Shown here piece by piece: positions 17,690 through 24,623 of a stretch of 37,814 nucleotides of DNA (within the stretch, counting starts at the first letter, position 1; each line of letters starts with the position of its first letter). Origin of the DNA: JAAYZB01 sp937958685. Its GTDB lineage: Bacteria; Bacillota_I; Bacilli_A; Izemoplasmatales; Hujiaoplasmataceae. The notes under the pieces are model-generated. The model did no database searches and had not been told where the DNA came from. It saw only the letters and a program-made list of their open reading frames with translations. The position numbers and the translations under genes were made by a program. The stretch covers positions 1 to 37,814 of the forward strand of contig DAITAL010000012.1 in NCBI GenBank assembly GCA_036824265.1, read 5' to 3'.

Positions 17690-20600
17690 CTAATCGACAA
17701 TTCTGATATGAACAAGATCGTAGTAAAGCGTGATTTGCTTACCGCTGGCAAGCGTGGTCGTGAATGATGGCAATAGATAGACATCGCCTGTCGCCGTTGC
17801 CCCGGTGATCCGGTTTTTGGTGCCAAAAGTAATTCCTGTTTCCGCCCCGGAGACAATCGTGAAGGCGACTGGATATTGATATTCCATACCTCCAGGAGTG
17901 CCAATTTTGGCCATGATCTCATTCGTTGTCGGCGCCGAGATCGAATAAACGAATTCAGTTGTCGGCAGCCAGAACTTCACGAACTCATCTTTCATCAAAT
18001 AGGCAAGGTCGGTGGTGATGCCGCCAACACCGAGCAGGTAATACTTGTAGAGATCAGCGATCGAGTTGATCGTCCAAGGCCAGACGGTGATGCCGCGGTG
18101 TTGCATCTCCGCAAGATATTCGGCACTGACAGGTCCATAATAGGGATTGACCGTCGAGGAGATCGGCACGACCTGATTCAAGGTGGCGCGGATACTGGAG
18201 GCAAGATTATTGGCTTTGACCATCTGGTCGCCAAGCAGACCGTTGGATAGTTCCGGGATGAATTCGTTCATCCGGGCGATTTGGGCGGGGCTGAACGTGA
18301 TGACCACGGCCTGATCATAGAAATCATGTTCATCGAGGAGTTCACGCAGATGGGGAACGATCAATGGATCAGCACTCTTGATTTCAATAAAGATCACAAC
18401 CGGTTCGCCCTTGAATCGCACGAAGTAATCCTCAAGCGTCGGCACCGGGATCCCCGGGAATGTGCCGAAGTCGTCGATGATCGTGAGCGCACGCAGCTCG
18501 GCAAGCGTCGATTGCTCCACGACCAGGTTGCCGTTCGTGGTTCTGGCGGTGGTCGAGTCATGCATGACGATGATGGTTCTCGTGCCTTCTTCGATTAGGG
18601 TGAACAAGGCGGCATCCGGCAAGGCAACCGCCACCCAACTTGACAGGCTGTCGTTCAATGGCGCGGAATCATCGGTGAAATCACCATTGGCGATCCCGTT
18701 TTCCACCAAAACATATTCAGCAGCCTCGCCCTCGCCCACAAGCTGATACAGCTGGAAATTGTCAAAGGTGAGCACTGACGGGCCGTAAGACCCGAGCAAT
18801 GCGGAAAGCATCAATTGCGCCTCGTATGCGGTAAACTCGACAGCGACCTGGTTGTTGCCTGAAACCAACGTGACCGGGAAGGTCTGGTTGGCAGCATTAC
18901 CGGTCGTTGTCAACTCAAAGACAAAGGTGCCGGCAACGGAAGCGTTGACATCAAAGACAACCTTATAGTCATTTCCAGGGATCGTTTGATAGTTGCCAGT
19001 AAGCGCCCGGTAGCCGACCAAAATATCATCGGCATCGTCCTGGAGCGCCAGAATCTCGACCTTGAGTGAGCCTTCACTGCTCTTTTTGGATAGATAGATG
19101 TCAAGCTCGATGACATGAGCCCCCGCCTGCATGGCGAGCACCGAACCCTCAACCGTGTTTTCGGGACCGTATGAGGGCATGCCGCGATGGCCGATGATCA
19201 GTGGTTGTCTGACCATGGAATTCGCCGGGAAGGTGTCATAAATCGCAAAAATATCCGTCGGAGTCCTTGTGACCATCCCGTTGGCACCGCTTACCACTCC
19301 CTGAAGGATTTGGACATCATCACCGCCATCGACGTTGATCCAGACGGTGACAAGCAGATGCTGAAGATAAGCGACATTGTGGGTCGTGGCGTATTGGACG
19401 GGCAGGATCACGGCAACCGCTCCGGAGATATTCGTCTGATTGCGGATCGTGAGCAGATCCGCATCGGTCAACTTGGGTTTGGCGGGATTATAAGGGATTT
19501 CCAATACACCTCGCAGCAGTTGGTGTTGTTCTCTGGCCTGCTGGATGACGGGTATGTTTGGTGAGATGATGAAAGCATCCCTCACGCCATAGCTGGAAAG
19601 CAACTGGCCGATCGCAACCCCGGTCGTCGCATAACGGGTGTAGAAGGCGGGGATAATCCGATCGAGACAAAGATCAAGCGCCTCGAGGATCGGCATGATC
19701 GCCACACCGGACACCGAAGCGACATCCATATTTTGGTTGACGCGGAAAATGGCCGTTGCCGCCCGCTCGGTTTCGGAAAGAAGATTCAGATCGGAAACCT
19801 GATCGATCATCTGCACGACGGTGGGAGCCATGATCAAGTTTGATTCATGGGTATAGACGGTGGGAATGTTGCCGAACTCGGTCGTCGTATGGTCTAGGTA
19901 GGTTTCCGGGATCCGGATTTCAAAATTGTTGAAGATCGCCCGGGAACCGCTGGCTTGAACACCGATATACCCGTTGCTGTAATCGGTTGCCTTGTCGTAG
20001 GTTATGAGCAGAGTGTCGTTGATGTATTCCTTGGCAAGGGCGCCGAACATATCGATGCGGAGACGGTAGATCTTTTCCGAACTGATCGCTTCCGAATAAT
20101 TCTTGATTGCCGGCACGTTCCACTGCCCATTGATCGCTTTGGCGAATTCGACACCATTATTGGCGGTGGCATTTTGCCGGATGCACATCTGGAAGTAATT
20201 GTCCGTGGCGAAACGGTACATCACCGAAGCCCAACGCGTGGGCTCCACCGCTTGGACGATCGTGAAGTCAACTTCAATGATATAGTTTTTGAAACCCCTT
20301 AGGTATTCAGGAAGCAACACCCGTGTCGGCTCGCCGGTCGAAGGCGAATCGACAAACAAATAACCATTGTCAATGCCTGCCGAACCGCCCAACCGTTCGA
20401 TGGTGTAATCATCCGGGATCGGCCCGTTGGGCAGATTGTCGAAACTCATTTCGTAAATCAAATAATCGGTTGCCTCGGTTTCTTTGGCAAAGACATAAAC
20501 TTTTAGCATTTCCTCGCCATAGGTGAAGTCAAACGTATAGATGCCCTCACTGGTAGCTGTTAGCGCCGTTTGTGTGAGAGTCAACGCTTGGCTGGCGTTG

Positions 20601-21004
20601 GCGAATGTAGCCTGGTTCAAAGTGATGGTGCCGTCGATGGACTTATAGCCGATTTCCGTGAGATCGAGGGGCTCGCCGACATTGACAAACAGATACGGTC
20701 TGCTTGCCCTAACCATGTACATGCCATCATCGCTGACTTGTGTGGTGGTAACAGGAGCTGTCGTTGTCGGAGTGAGTGTCGTTGTCGGTGCCACCGTGGT
20801 CGTCGGTGCAACTGCCGTCGTCGGGGCAATGGTGGTTGCCGGCGCAGTCGTCGTTGTCGGGGCAGCAGTTGTTGGTTGCGCGGTTGAAGTTGGTGCCTGG
20901 GTTGTTGGAACAGTCGTTGGCGTGACTGTCGTTGATTCTTCCTGACATGCAAAAAGAACCAAAGAAACAAACACCATCAGCAAAAGTGATATCAGTTTTT
21001 TCAT
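17690..21004 (-). CDS. Glycerophosphodiester phosphodiesterase (GDPD) domain lipoprotein with inserted CBM-like module
   Basis: A 1104-residue lipoprotein with lipobox LFAC (Cys20) and a Thr-rich stalk to about residue 90. A LamG/DUF1080-like beta-sandwich spans about 180-365. A region from about 370 to 600 looks like a barrel lacking catalytic residues. The GDPD barrel starts at IIGHRG (H606), with PENT at 614-617 and ELD with E633 and D635; it resumes at VMHDST (H815), then IFIEIK with E874 and GITTD near 990. The catalytic pair H606/H815 and metal ligands E633, D635, E874 appear intact. Between K641 and about G807 lies an extra CBM4/9-like module, where normal GDPDs have a short loop. A C-terminal beta-rich domain follows. 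GDPDs cleave glycerophosphodiesters to glycerol 3-phosphate; here the substrate could be lipid- or teichoic-acid-derived. First gene of the minus-strand operon. Confidence 0.85.
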   Translation of the reverse strand: MKKLISLLLMVFVSLVLFACQEESTTVTPTTVPTTQAPTSTAQPTTAAPTTTTAPATTIAPTTAVAPTTTVAPTTTLTPTTTAPVTTTQVSDDGMYMVRASRPYLFVNVGEPLDLTEIGYKSIDGTITLNQATFANASQALTLTQTALTATSEGIYTFDFTYGEEMLKVYVFAKETEATDYLIYEMSFDNLPNGPIPDDYTIERLGGSAGIDNGYLFVDSPSTGEPTRVLLPEYLRGFKNYIIEVDFTIVQAVEPTRWASVMYRFATDNYFQMCIRQNATANNGVEFAKAINGQWNVPAIKNYSEAISSEKIYRLRIDMFGALAKEYINDTLLITYDKATDYSNGYIGVQASGSRAIFNNFEIRIPETYLDHTTTEFGNIPTVYTHESNLIMAPTVVQMIDQVSDLNLLSETERAATAIFRVNQNMDVASVSGVAIMPILEALDLCLDRIIPAFYTRYATTGVAIGQLLSSYGVRDAFIISPNIPVIQQAREQHQLLRGVLEIPYNPAKPKLTDADLLTIRNQTNISGAVAVILPVQYATTHNVAYLQHLLVTVWINVDGGDDVQILQGVVSGANGMVTRTPTDIFAIYDTFPANSMVRQPLIIGHRGMPSYGPENTVEGSVLAMQAGAHVIELDIYLSKKSSEGSLKVEILALQDDADDILVGYRALTGNYQTIPGNDYKVVFDVNASVAGTFVFELTTTGNAANQTFPVTLVSGNNQVAVEFTAYEAQLMLSALLGSYGPSVLTFDNFQLYQLVGEGEAAEYVLVENGIANGDFTDDSAPLNDSLSSWVAVALPDAALFTLIEEGTRTIIVMHDSTTARTTNGNLVVEQSTLAELRALTIIDDFGTFPGIPVPTLEDYFVRFKGEPVVIFIEIKSADPLIVPHLRELLDEHDFYDQAVVITFSPAQIARMNEFIPELSNGLLGDQMVKANNLASSIRATLNQVVPISSTVNPYYGPVSAEYLAEMQHRGITVWPWTINSIADLYKYYLLGVGGITTDLAYLMKDEFVKFWLPTTEFVYSISAPTTNEIMAKIGTPGGMEYQYPVAFTIVSGAETGITFGTKNRITGATATGDVYLLPSFTTTLASGKQITLYYDLVHIRIVD
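18584..19075 (-). other. 486-nt in-frame CBM4/9-like insert inside the GDPD barrel, bounded by GAAGGC
   Basis: The coding strand carries GAAGGC at both junctions (19075-19070 and 18589-18584), exactly 486 bases or 162 codons apart. Removing one period joins YLSKKSSEG to TRTIIVMHDS, restoring the short loop seen in ordinary GDPDs. Inside the insert the CBM order is rotated: the strand SLKVEI through FDNFQLYQLVG comes first, and the usual module opening NGDFTDDS comes last, ending in LIEEG. Confidence 0.75.
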
Positions 21005-21286
21005 ATGGCCTCCCGGTTATTCTTATATAGGTCATGGCTGAATCGGAGCCGGAATCGGTATTATCATTATGTTTTAAGGCGAAAACCAATATTGACGACG
21101 GGAAAATCATGAGTTCAACATAGCGCACCTTCAGGAAAGCAACTCTCGCGATGCTGGCTCAGGATAAAAGAATCAGGCAACACGTTGAAGACGCACGAGG
21201 CATCTACCTGTTAAGAAAAGAAACACTCTAGAACAACCGCTATTGTTTCCCTCTCACGGCAGGAAACAAGGGAAATCGATTTCCTA
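21005..21286 (-). promoter_or_regulatory. Long 5' leader of the GDPD/CBM lipoprotein operon
   Basis: From the predicted start near 21286 the transcript runs about 280 bases to the ATG. The ribosome site GGGAGG lies 4 bases before the start codon. Near its 5' end, TTGTTTCC (21269-21262) can pair with GGAAACAA (21250-21243); part of the latter can instead pair with TTGTT (21236-21232) and TGTTTC (21225-21220), which is followed by a short T-rich run. That is an attenuator-like arrangement but the stems are short. The rest of the leader shows no gene and no riboswitch class I recognise. Confidence 0.45.
21271..21284. promoter_or_regulatory. Perfect palindrome with central CG at the predicted start site (operator candidate)
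   Basis: GGAAATCGATTTCC is a perfect 14-base palindrome with the central CG favoured by LacI-family proteins. It lies just downstream of the -10 box at 21293-21298, at about +2 to +15 of the predicted minus-strand transcript, where a bound repressor would block RNA polymerase. Confidence 0.55.
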
Positions 21287-21292
21287 ATTCAT

Positions 21293-21321
21293 ATTATATC
21301 TATATATTTTTATGATGTCAA
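21293..21321 (-). promoter_or_regulatory. Consensus promoter of the GDPD/CBM lipoprotein operon
   Basis: On the minus strand TTGACA (21321-21316) and TATAAT (21298-21293) are both perfect hexamers with the ideal 17-base spacing, and the spacer is AT-rich. It is the best promoter in the window. A perfect consensus promoter next to palindromes usually means repressor control. Confidence 0.88.
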
Positions 21322-21327
21322 CATCAT
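21312..21327. promoter_or_regulatory. Inverted repeat over the -35 box (operator candidate)
   Basis: ATGATGT and ACATCAT form perfect 7-base arms around a 2-base centre, overlapping the -35 hexamer of the minus-strand promoter. The arms differ from the 21271-21284 palindrome, so two different proteins may bind, or one of the two repeats may be chance. Confidence 0.4.
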
Positions 21328-21416
21328 CGCATATTTTTTTCTGTTGCGGAGATCGTTTTTTTGTGCCATCCCTTATTGCGAATAGAATCTGCGGTCAAGC
21401 CAGGCTGAAAACAGCA

Positions 21417-21445
21417 TTGACAGCGGAAGGTTCATTGATTAAGAT
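21417..21445 (+). promoter_or_regulatory. Promoter candidate upstream of the EamA transporter
   Basis: TTGACA (21417-21422) and TAAGAT (21440-21445) are 17 bases apart. An imperfect palindrome, ATTAAGATATCTTGAT, covers the -10. The region from 21328 to 21416 shows nothing I can name. Confidence 0.6.
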
Positions 21446-21458
21446 ATCTTGATGTTGC

Positions 21459-21487
21459 TTGTTTCTTGCCGGCTTTTCTGCTATCAT
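21459..21487 (+). promoter_or_regulatory. Second promoter candidate upstream of the EamA transporter
   Basis: TTGTTT (21459-21464) and TATCAT (21482-21487) have 17-base spacing. The -10 matches consensus at 5 of 6 positions but the -35 is weak. It would give a leader of about 40 bases, shorter than the upstream candidate. Confidence 0.45.
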
Positions 21488-21534
21488 CAAAATGAACACC
21501 GACGCGCCTTTTGATTGAGAGACGGTGAATCAAC

Positions 21535-22494
21535 ATGGATAAAAAAGCACATCTGGCAGGACTGTCCTTCGCAACCATATTCGGGTTTTCCTTCATGTTT
21601 AGCAAGAGTGCGCTGGCATATGTCAGTCCTATTGGACTGGTTGCCTACCGTTTTCTTTTGGCGTTTCTTGGATTTGAGTTGCTTCGGATTGTGAAATTGA
21701 TCAGGATTAGAATCCAAAAAGGTCATGTCCGCGCATTGCTGCTCGTCGCTTTCTTTCAGCCGCTGCTCTATTTTCTGTTCGAGACCTTTGGCTTGGCCTT
21801 GACATCAAGCGGCGAAGCGGGAATGATGGTTGCACTGATTCCGATTTTCGTTGTCGTTTTTGGAGCGGTGTTCTTGAAAGAGAAGCCACGTCCCATTCAA
21901 GTTCTGTTTATTGTTCTCAGCGTTAGTGGGATTATTTTCATTCAGGCCGCAGGAGAAACTCAAGTACGATCAACAGGCAGTCTCGGCTTCATTTTGTTGT
22001 TATTGGCGGTTGCGTCTGCCGCGTTGTTCAACATCGCCTCGCGCAAAGCTTCACATACCTCGCCACCCCATGAGGTTACCTATTTCATGATGCTCGTAGG
22101 AGCGGTTTCGTTTAATGCCATCTATCTTGTCCAATTATTGGTTGAAGGACGACTCAGCGATTATACCAGCAGTTTAGGACACATGGAACTATTGATCCCG
22201 TTAGTCTACTTGGGTCTGATCGCCTCGATTGCCGGCTTTTTTTTGGTGAATTTTACCCTTGGCAGACTTCCTGCGCACGTCTCGAGCATCTATGCTAATC
22301 TATCGACGATCGTGGCGATCGCCGCGGGGGCGATCTTCTTGCACGAAGAATTGAAATTATTCCATTTCCTTGGCAGCGCGATGATTCTGATAGGCGTTTA
22401 CGGAACCGTCTGGTTCGGCAGACATCCGTTTGCATCCAAAGTCCACGGTCTACCTGCCTGTGGCAATAATCAACACAAGAAAACCGGCGCATAA
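21535..22494 (+). CDS. EamA/DMT-family transporter
   Basis: A 319-residue integral membrane protein with about ten hydrophobic helices in two EamA repeats, the usual size and topology of drug/metabolite transporters. Typical features are the N-terminal TIFGFSFMFSK segment, GEAGMMVALIPIFVVVFGAVFLKEK closing repeat one, and ANLSTIVAIAAGAIFLHEELKLFHFLG closing repeat two. The substrate cannot be predicted; family members export amino acids, nucleotide-related compounds or other small metabolites. A weak ribosome site (GGTGA) lies 8 bases before the ATG. The base composition looks less GC-rich than the glucan operon. Nothing around it suggests a shared pathway, and the gene probably has its own transcript. 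Confidence 0.88.
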   Translation: MDKKAHLAGLSFATIFGFSFMFSKSALAYVSPIGLVAYRFLLAFLGFELLRIVKLIRIRIQKGHVRALLLVAFFQPLLYFLFETFGLALTSSGEAGMMVALIPIFVVVFGAVFLKEKPRPIQVLFIVLSVSGIIFIQAAGETQVRSTGSLGFILLLLAVASAALFNIASRKASHTSPPHEVTYFMMLVGAVSFNAIYLVQLLVEGRLSDYTSSLGHMELLIPLVYLGLIASIAGFFLVNFTLGRLPAHVSSIYANLSTIVAIAAGAIFLHEELKLFHFLGSAMILIGVYGTVWFGRHPFASKVHGLPACGNNQHKKTGA

Positions 22495-22782
22495 GTGATC
22501 CGCCGTAAGGCAATCTATCCCACAAGCAGTGAACACCATACGGTTTACGCTAGAAGATGGGCACTCTAACATGTCTTTTCTGCGCTTCTTCTGCGATATT
22601 TGGCCTTGGAAGCTTTGTGGACTGTGTGATTGGGCGGGGTTGGTAAAGAAGTTCATCGTTTCGTAATGCAAAAAGAACCGTGGATCCGGTCTTTCCATTT
22701 CATTTAGGTCTAGTTCCTTGTAAAAGAACCAAAAATGTGCGATAATAGAATACAGCCATTTACTATTAACGGAGGACTCGCG
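22495..22782 (+). promoter_or_regulatory. Intergenic region with glutathione peroxidase promoter
   Basis: TTGTAA (22718-22723) and GATAAT (22741-22746) with a 17-base spacer form the likely promoter of the peroxidase gene. GTTC and GAAC half-sites (22713-22716 and 22726-22729) flank the -35 and could bind a regulator. The 220 bases before that hold no convincing gene; a minus-strand frame with a KKRRK cluster is open there but lacks a ribosome site. Confidence 0.6.
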
Positions 22783-23256
22783 ATGAAGATATATGATTTC
22801 ACCGTCAAGGATCGCAATGGTCAGGACATATCTTTGGCTAAGTATCGGGGAATGGTTCTTTTGATTGTCAACACCGCCACCGGATGTGGCTTCACACCTC
22901 AATACAATGGCTTGCAGGAACTGTATTGGAAGTATAATGGGAACGGCTTCGAGATATTGGACTTTCCCTGCAACCAATTTGCCGGACAAGCTCCGGGAAC
23001 TGCGGCCGAGATCTATGACTTCTGCTTCAGCAAGTTTGGCATCACCTTCCCCCAATTCGCCAAGGTCGATGTCAACGGTCCCAACGAAGACCCGCTCTTC
23101 ACCTACCTCAAATCACAAAAAAAAGGTCTTGGCGGCTCGATGATCAAATGGAATTTCACGAAATTTCTCGTCGATCGCGAAGGCAACGTGGTCAAACGTT
23201 TCGGACCGACAACGGAACCTGAGAAAATCAAGGATTTTATCACGGAATTGATGTAG
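22783..23256 (+). CDS. Glutathione-peroxidase-family thiol peroxidase
   Basis: A 157-residue cytoplasmic enzyme, full length for bacterial Gpx/BsaA proteins. The start at 22783 has GGAGGA upstream; the upstream in-frame ATG at 22735 lies over the promoter and lacks a site. The peroxidatic cysteine is C35 in NTATGCGFTPQY (codon TGT, so not selenocysteine). Q69, W123 and N124 complete the catalytic group (FPCNQFAGQ and KWNFTKFL). A second cysteine, C81 in YDFCFSKFGITFP, sits where two-cysteine, thioredoxin-dependent members have their resolving Cys. It therefore probably reduces peroxides with thioredoxin rather than glutathione. It has its own promoter and a terminator shared with the convergent lipid kinase. 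Confidence 0.93.
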   Translation: MKIYDFTVKDRNGQDISLAKYRGMVLLIVNTATGCGFTPQYNGLQELYWKYNGNGFEILDFPCNQFAGQAPGTAAEIYDFCFSKFGITFPQFAKVDVNGPNEDPLFTYLKSQKKGLGGSMIKWNFTKFLVDREGNVVKRFGPTTEPEKIKDFITELM

Positions 23257-23274
23257 TGTTACGCCCATATAAAA

Positions 23275-23302
23275 ACAAGGCACGCCCTAGGGCATGCCTT
23301 TT
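23275..23302. terminator. Bidirectional intrinsic terminator
   Basis: AAGGCA and GCCC (23277-23287) pair with GGGC and TGCCTT (23290-23300) with one internal mismatch and a 2-base loop; A's lie to the left and T's to the right. It lies between the converging stops of the peroxidase and the lipid kinase and overlaps the first base of the kinase stop. Confidence 0.88.
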
Positions 23303-24204
23303 CACTTTCTGACGAAATCAATCGCGTTCTGCAACACCGAGATCTCGATCTTTTCGGTCCAATGGGCGAACTCGCCATCGACAGACCATTCCGTCTCTTT
23401 GGGACATTGGACCTCGACCTTGGATGCGGAGAAATATGTGATGATCTGGGGGTCATACTGCTTGTTATTGAGAGCGGTGATTGTCCGGGTGAACTGCGCC
23501 CCGTTTTGCGGATACTTGATCAGCAGTATCTCCATCGATCCGTCATTGAGATCGACGGAGGCGGTGTCCAATTTGATGATGCCGGCGACAGTCAGGGAGT
23601 TGGTGATGGATCCAAAGATGTAATCATCCTCATAGATCCGGTCACCGGCGATTATTTTCGCATGAATGGGCTTGATGGAAGAAAAATCCTTGATACCCTG
23701 GAAGAAATACGCCATTTGACCCAAGGAGTTCTTGGCTTTCTGCGGGGTCAGCCACGAGGTTTTTGTGAAAGCGCCGAAAGATGTGATGAACGAAAAATAA
23801 CGATCGTTGAACATCCCGATGTCGAGAGGTTTGGGGGTTCCCTCGGCGACATTTCTGGTGGCGCGAAGGATGCCTCGAGGAAACCCGAGGTTTCCTGAGA
23901 ACACGTTGGAGCTTCCGGCGGGAATGAAACCGATCGGTTTTTTGATCCCGGACTTCATCATGCCGTCGATCACTTGGTTCAAAGTCCCGTCGCCGCCGAT
24001 CGGCACGACCAGATCGGCATCTTGGATATTGTCCCGGCAGAGATTGACGGCGTCTCCGTGATGGCGTGTTCGTTTTAGAACAACGTAGTAGCCCTGTTCC
24101 CGGAAAATCCTGACGATGCTCTTGATCAGTTTCTCGCCCCGCTTTCGCCCGGCAAGAGGATTCAGTATCAACAAAGCCCGCTTAATCAATATGGCTACCC
24201 CCAT
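23302..24204 (-). CDS. Diacylglycerol/sphingosine-kinase-family lipid kinase
   Basis: About 300 residues of a DAGK-catalytic-domain protein (YegS/DagK/BmrU group). Family marks are LLILNPLAGRKRGEKL near the start, the nucleotide-binding VVPIGGDGTLNQVIDG, and FIPAGSSNVFSGNLGFP. The C-terminal half is the beta-sandwich lid ending in VEVQCPKETEWSVDGE. It phosphorylates diacylglycerol or a related lipid with ATP at the membrane, either for phospholipid recycling or for glycolipid metabolism. The start is uncertain: ATG 24204 lacks a ribosome site, whereas TTG 24189 begins at the family-typical (M)IKRALLILNPLAGR and has GGGGG 8 bases upstream; an ATG at 24264 lies even further out. No partner gene is adjacent. 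Confidence 0.9.
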   Translation of the reverse strand: MGVAILIKRALLILNPLAGRKRGEKLIKSIVRIFREQGYYVVLKRTRHHGDAVNLCRDNIQDADLVVPIGGDGTLNQVIDGMMKSGIKKPIGFIPAGSSNVFSGNLGFPRGILRATRNVAEGTPKPLDIGMFNDRYFSFITSFGAFTKTSWLTPQKAKNSLGQMAYFFQGIKDFSSIKPIHAKIIAGDRIYEDDYIFGSITNSLTVAGIIKLDTASVDLNDGSMEILLIKYPQNGAQFTRTITALNNKQYDPQIITYFSASKVEVQCPKETEWSVDGEFAHWTEKIEISVLQNAIDFVRK

Positions 24205-24283
24205 AGGCAAGGAAGATCGAGTATGAGATAAAAAGCATCTACCAAAGCGTTTCGCGACGATCAATATTGAACAGCACTAAATT

Positions 24284-24312
24284 ATTATAGCAAAACGCCA
24301 ATCCATATGCAA
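24284..24312 (-). promoter_or_regulatory. Promoter of the lipid kinase gene
   Basis: On the minus strand TTGCAT (24312-24307) and a perfect TATAAT (24289-24284) are separated by 17 bases, about 80-100 bases before the start codon candidates. Confidence 0.65.
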
Positions 24313-24623
24313 TATTTCGGCGATATTGTGTGGAATACATGTTCAATTGTCCATCAACAGGCGGTTTTGTCAATTGGTAAACTGGAGTACTGAAGGGATG
24401 AAAATCGTCAGCCGACCGATAAATTTCATTATTGGCAATTTTCCCGACAATTCTTTTTTTCTGATTGATTAAGATGTATTATAAATATGAATACGCATAT
24501 AATTGCAATTGCATTCTTGTGTAATATTCATTGCCTACAAGCGTATGCTCCCAGATTATTGATAATCTGATTGTGCATCGCTTGTTTTTTTGAGGGAACA
24601 ACTTGATAGGGGGATCGTTTGAT
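24313..24623 (+). promoter_or_regulatory. AT-rich intergenic region upstream of the giant lipoprotein
   Basis: About 310 bases with no gene. A TATAAT hexamer occurs at 24497-24502 but without a good -35. A perfect inverted repeat, CAGATTAT and ATAATCTG around TG (24552-24569), lies 55 bases before the start codon and could be an operator or an mRNA hairpin. The ribosome site is a GGGGGA run 9-10 bases before the ATG at 24624. Confidence 0.45.

Noticed and set aside
21005..21286. Known riboswitch in the long leader
   Set aside because: No conserved core of a riboswitch class was recognised; only short hairpins are visible.
22450..22698. Minus-strand frame with a KKRRK cluster in the EamA-peroxidase intergenic region
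   Set aside because: It has no ribosome site, overlaps the end of the EamA gene, and matches no family I recognise; chance is more likely.
22885..22887. Selenocysteine in the glutathione peroxidase
   Set aside because: The catalytic codon is TGT (Cys), not TGA.
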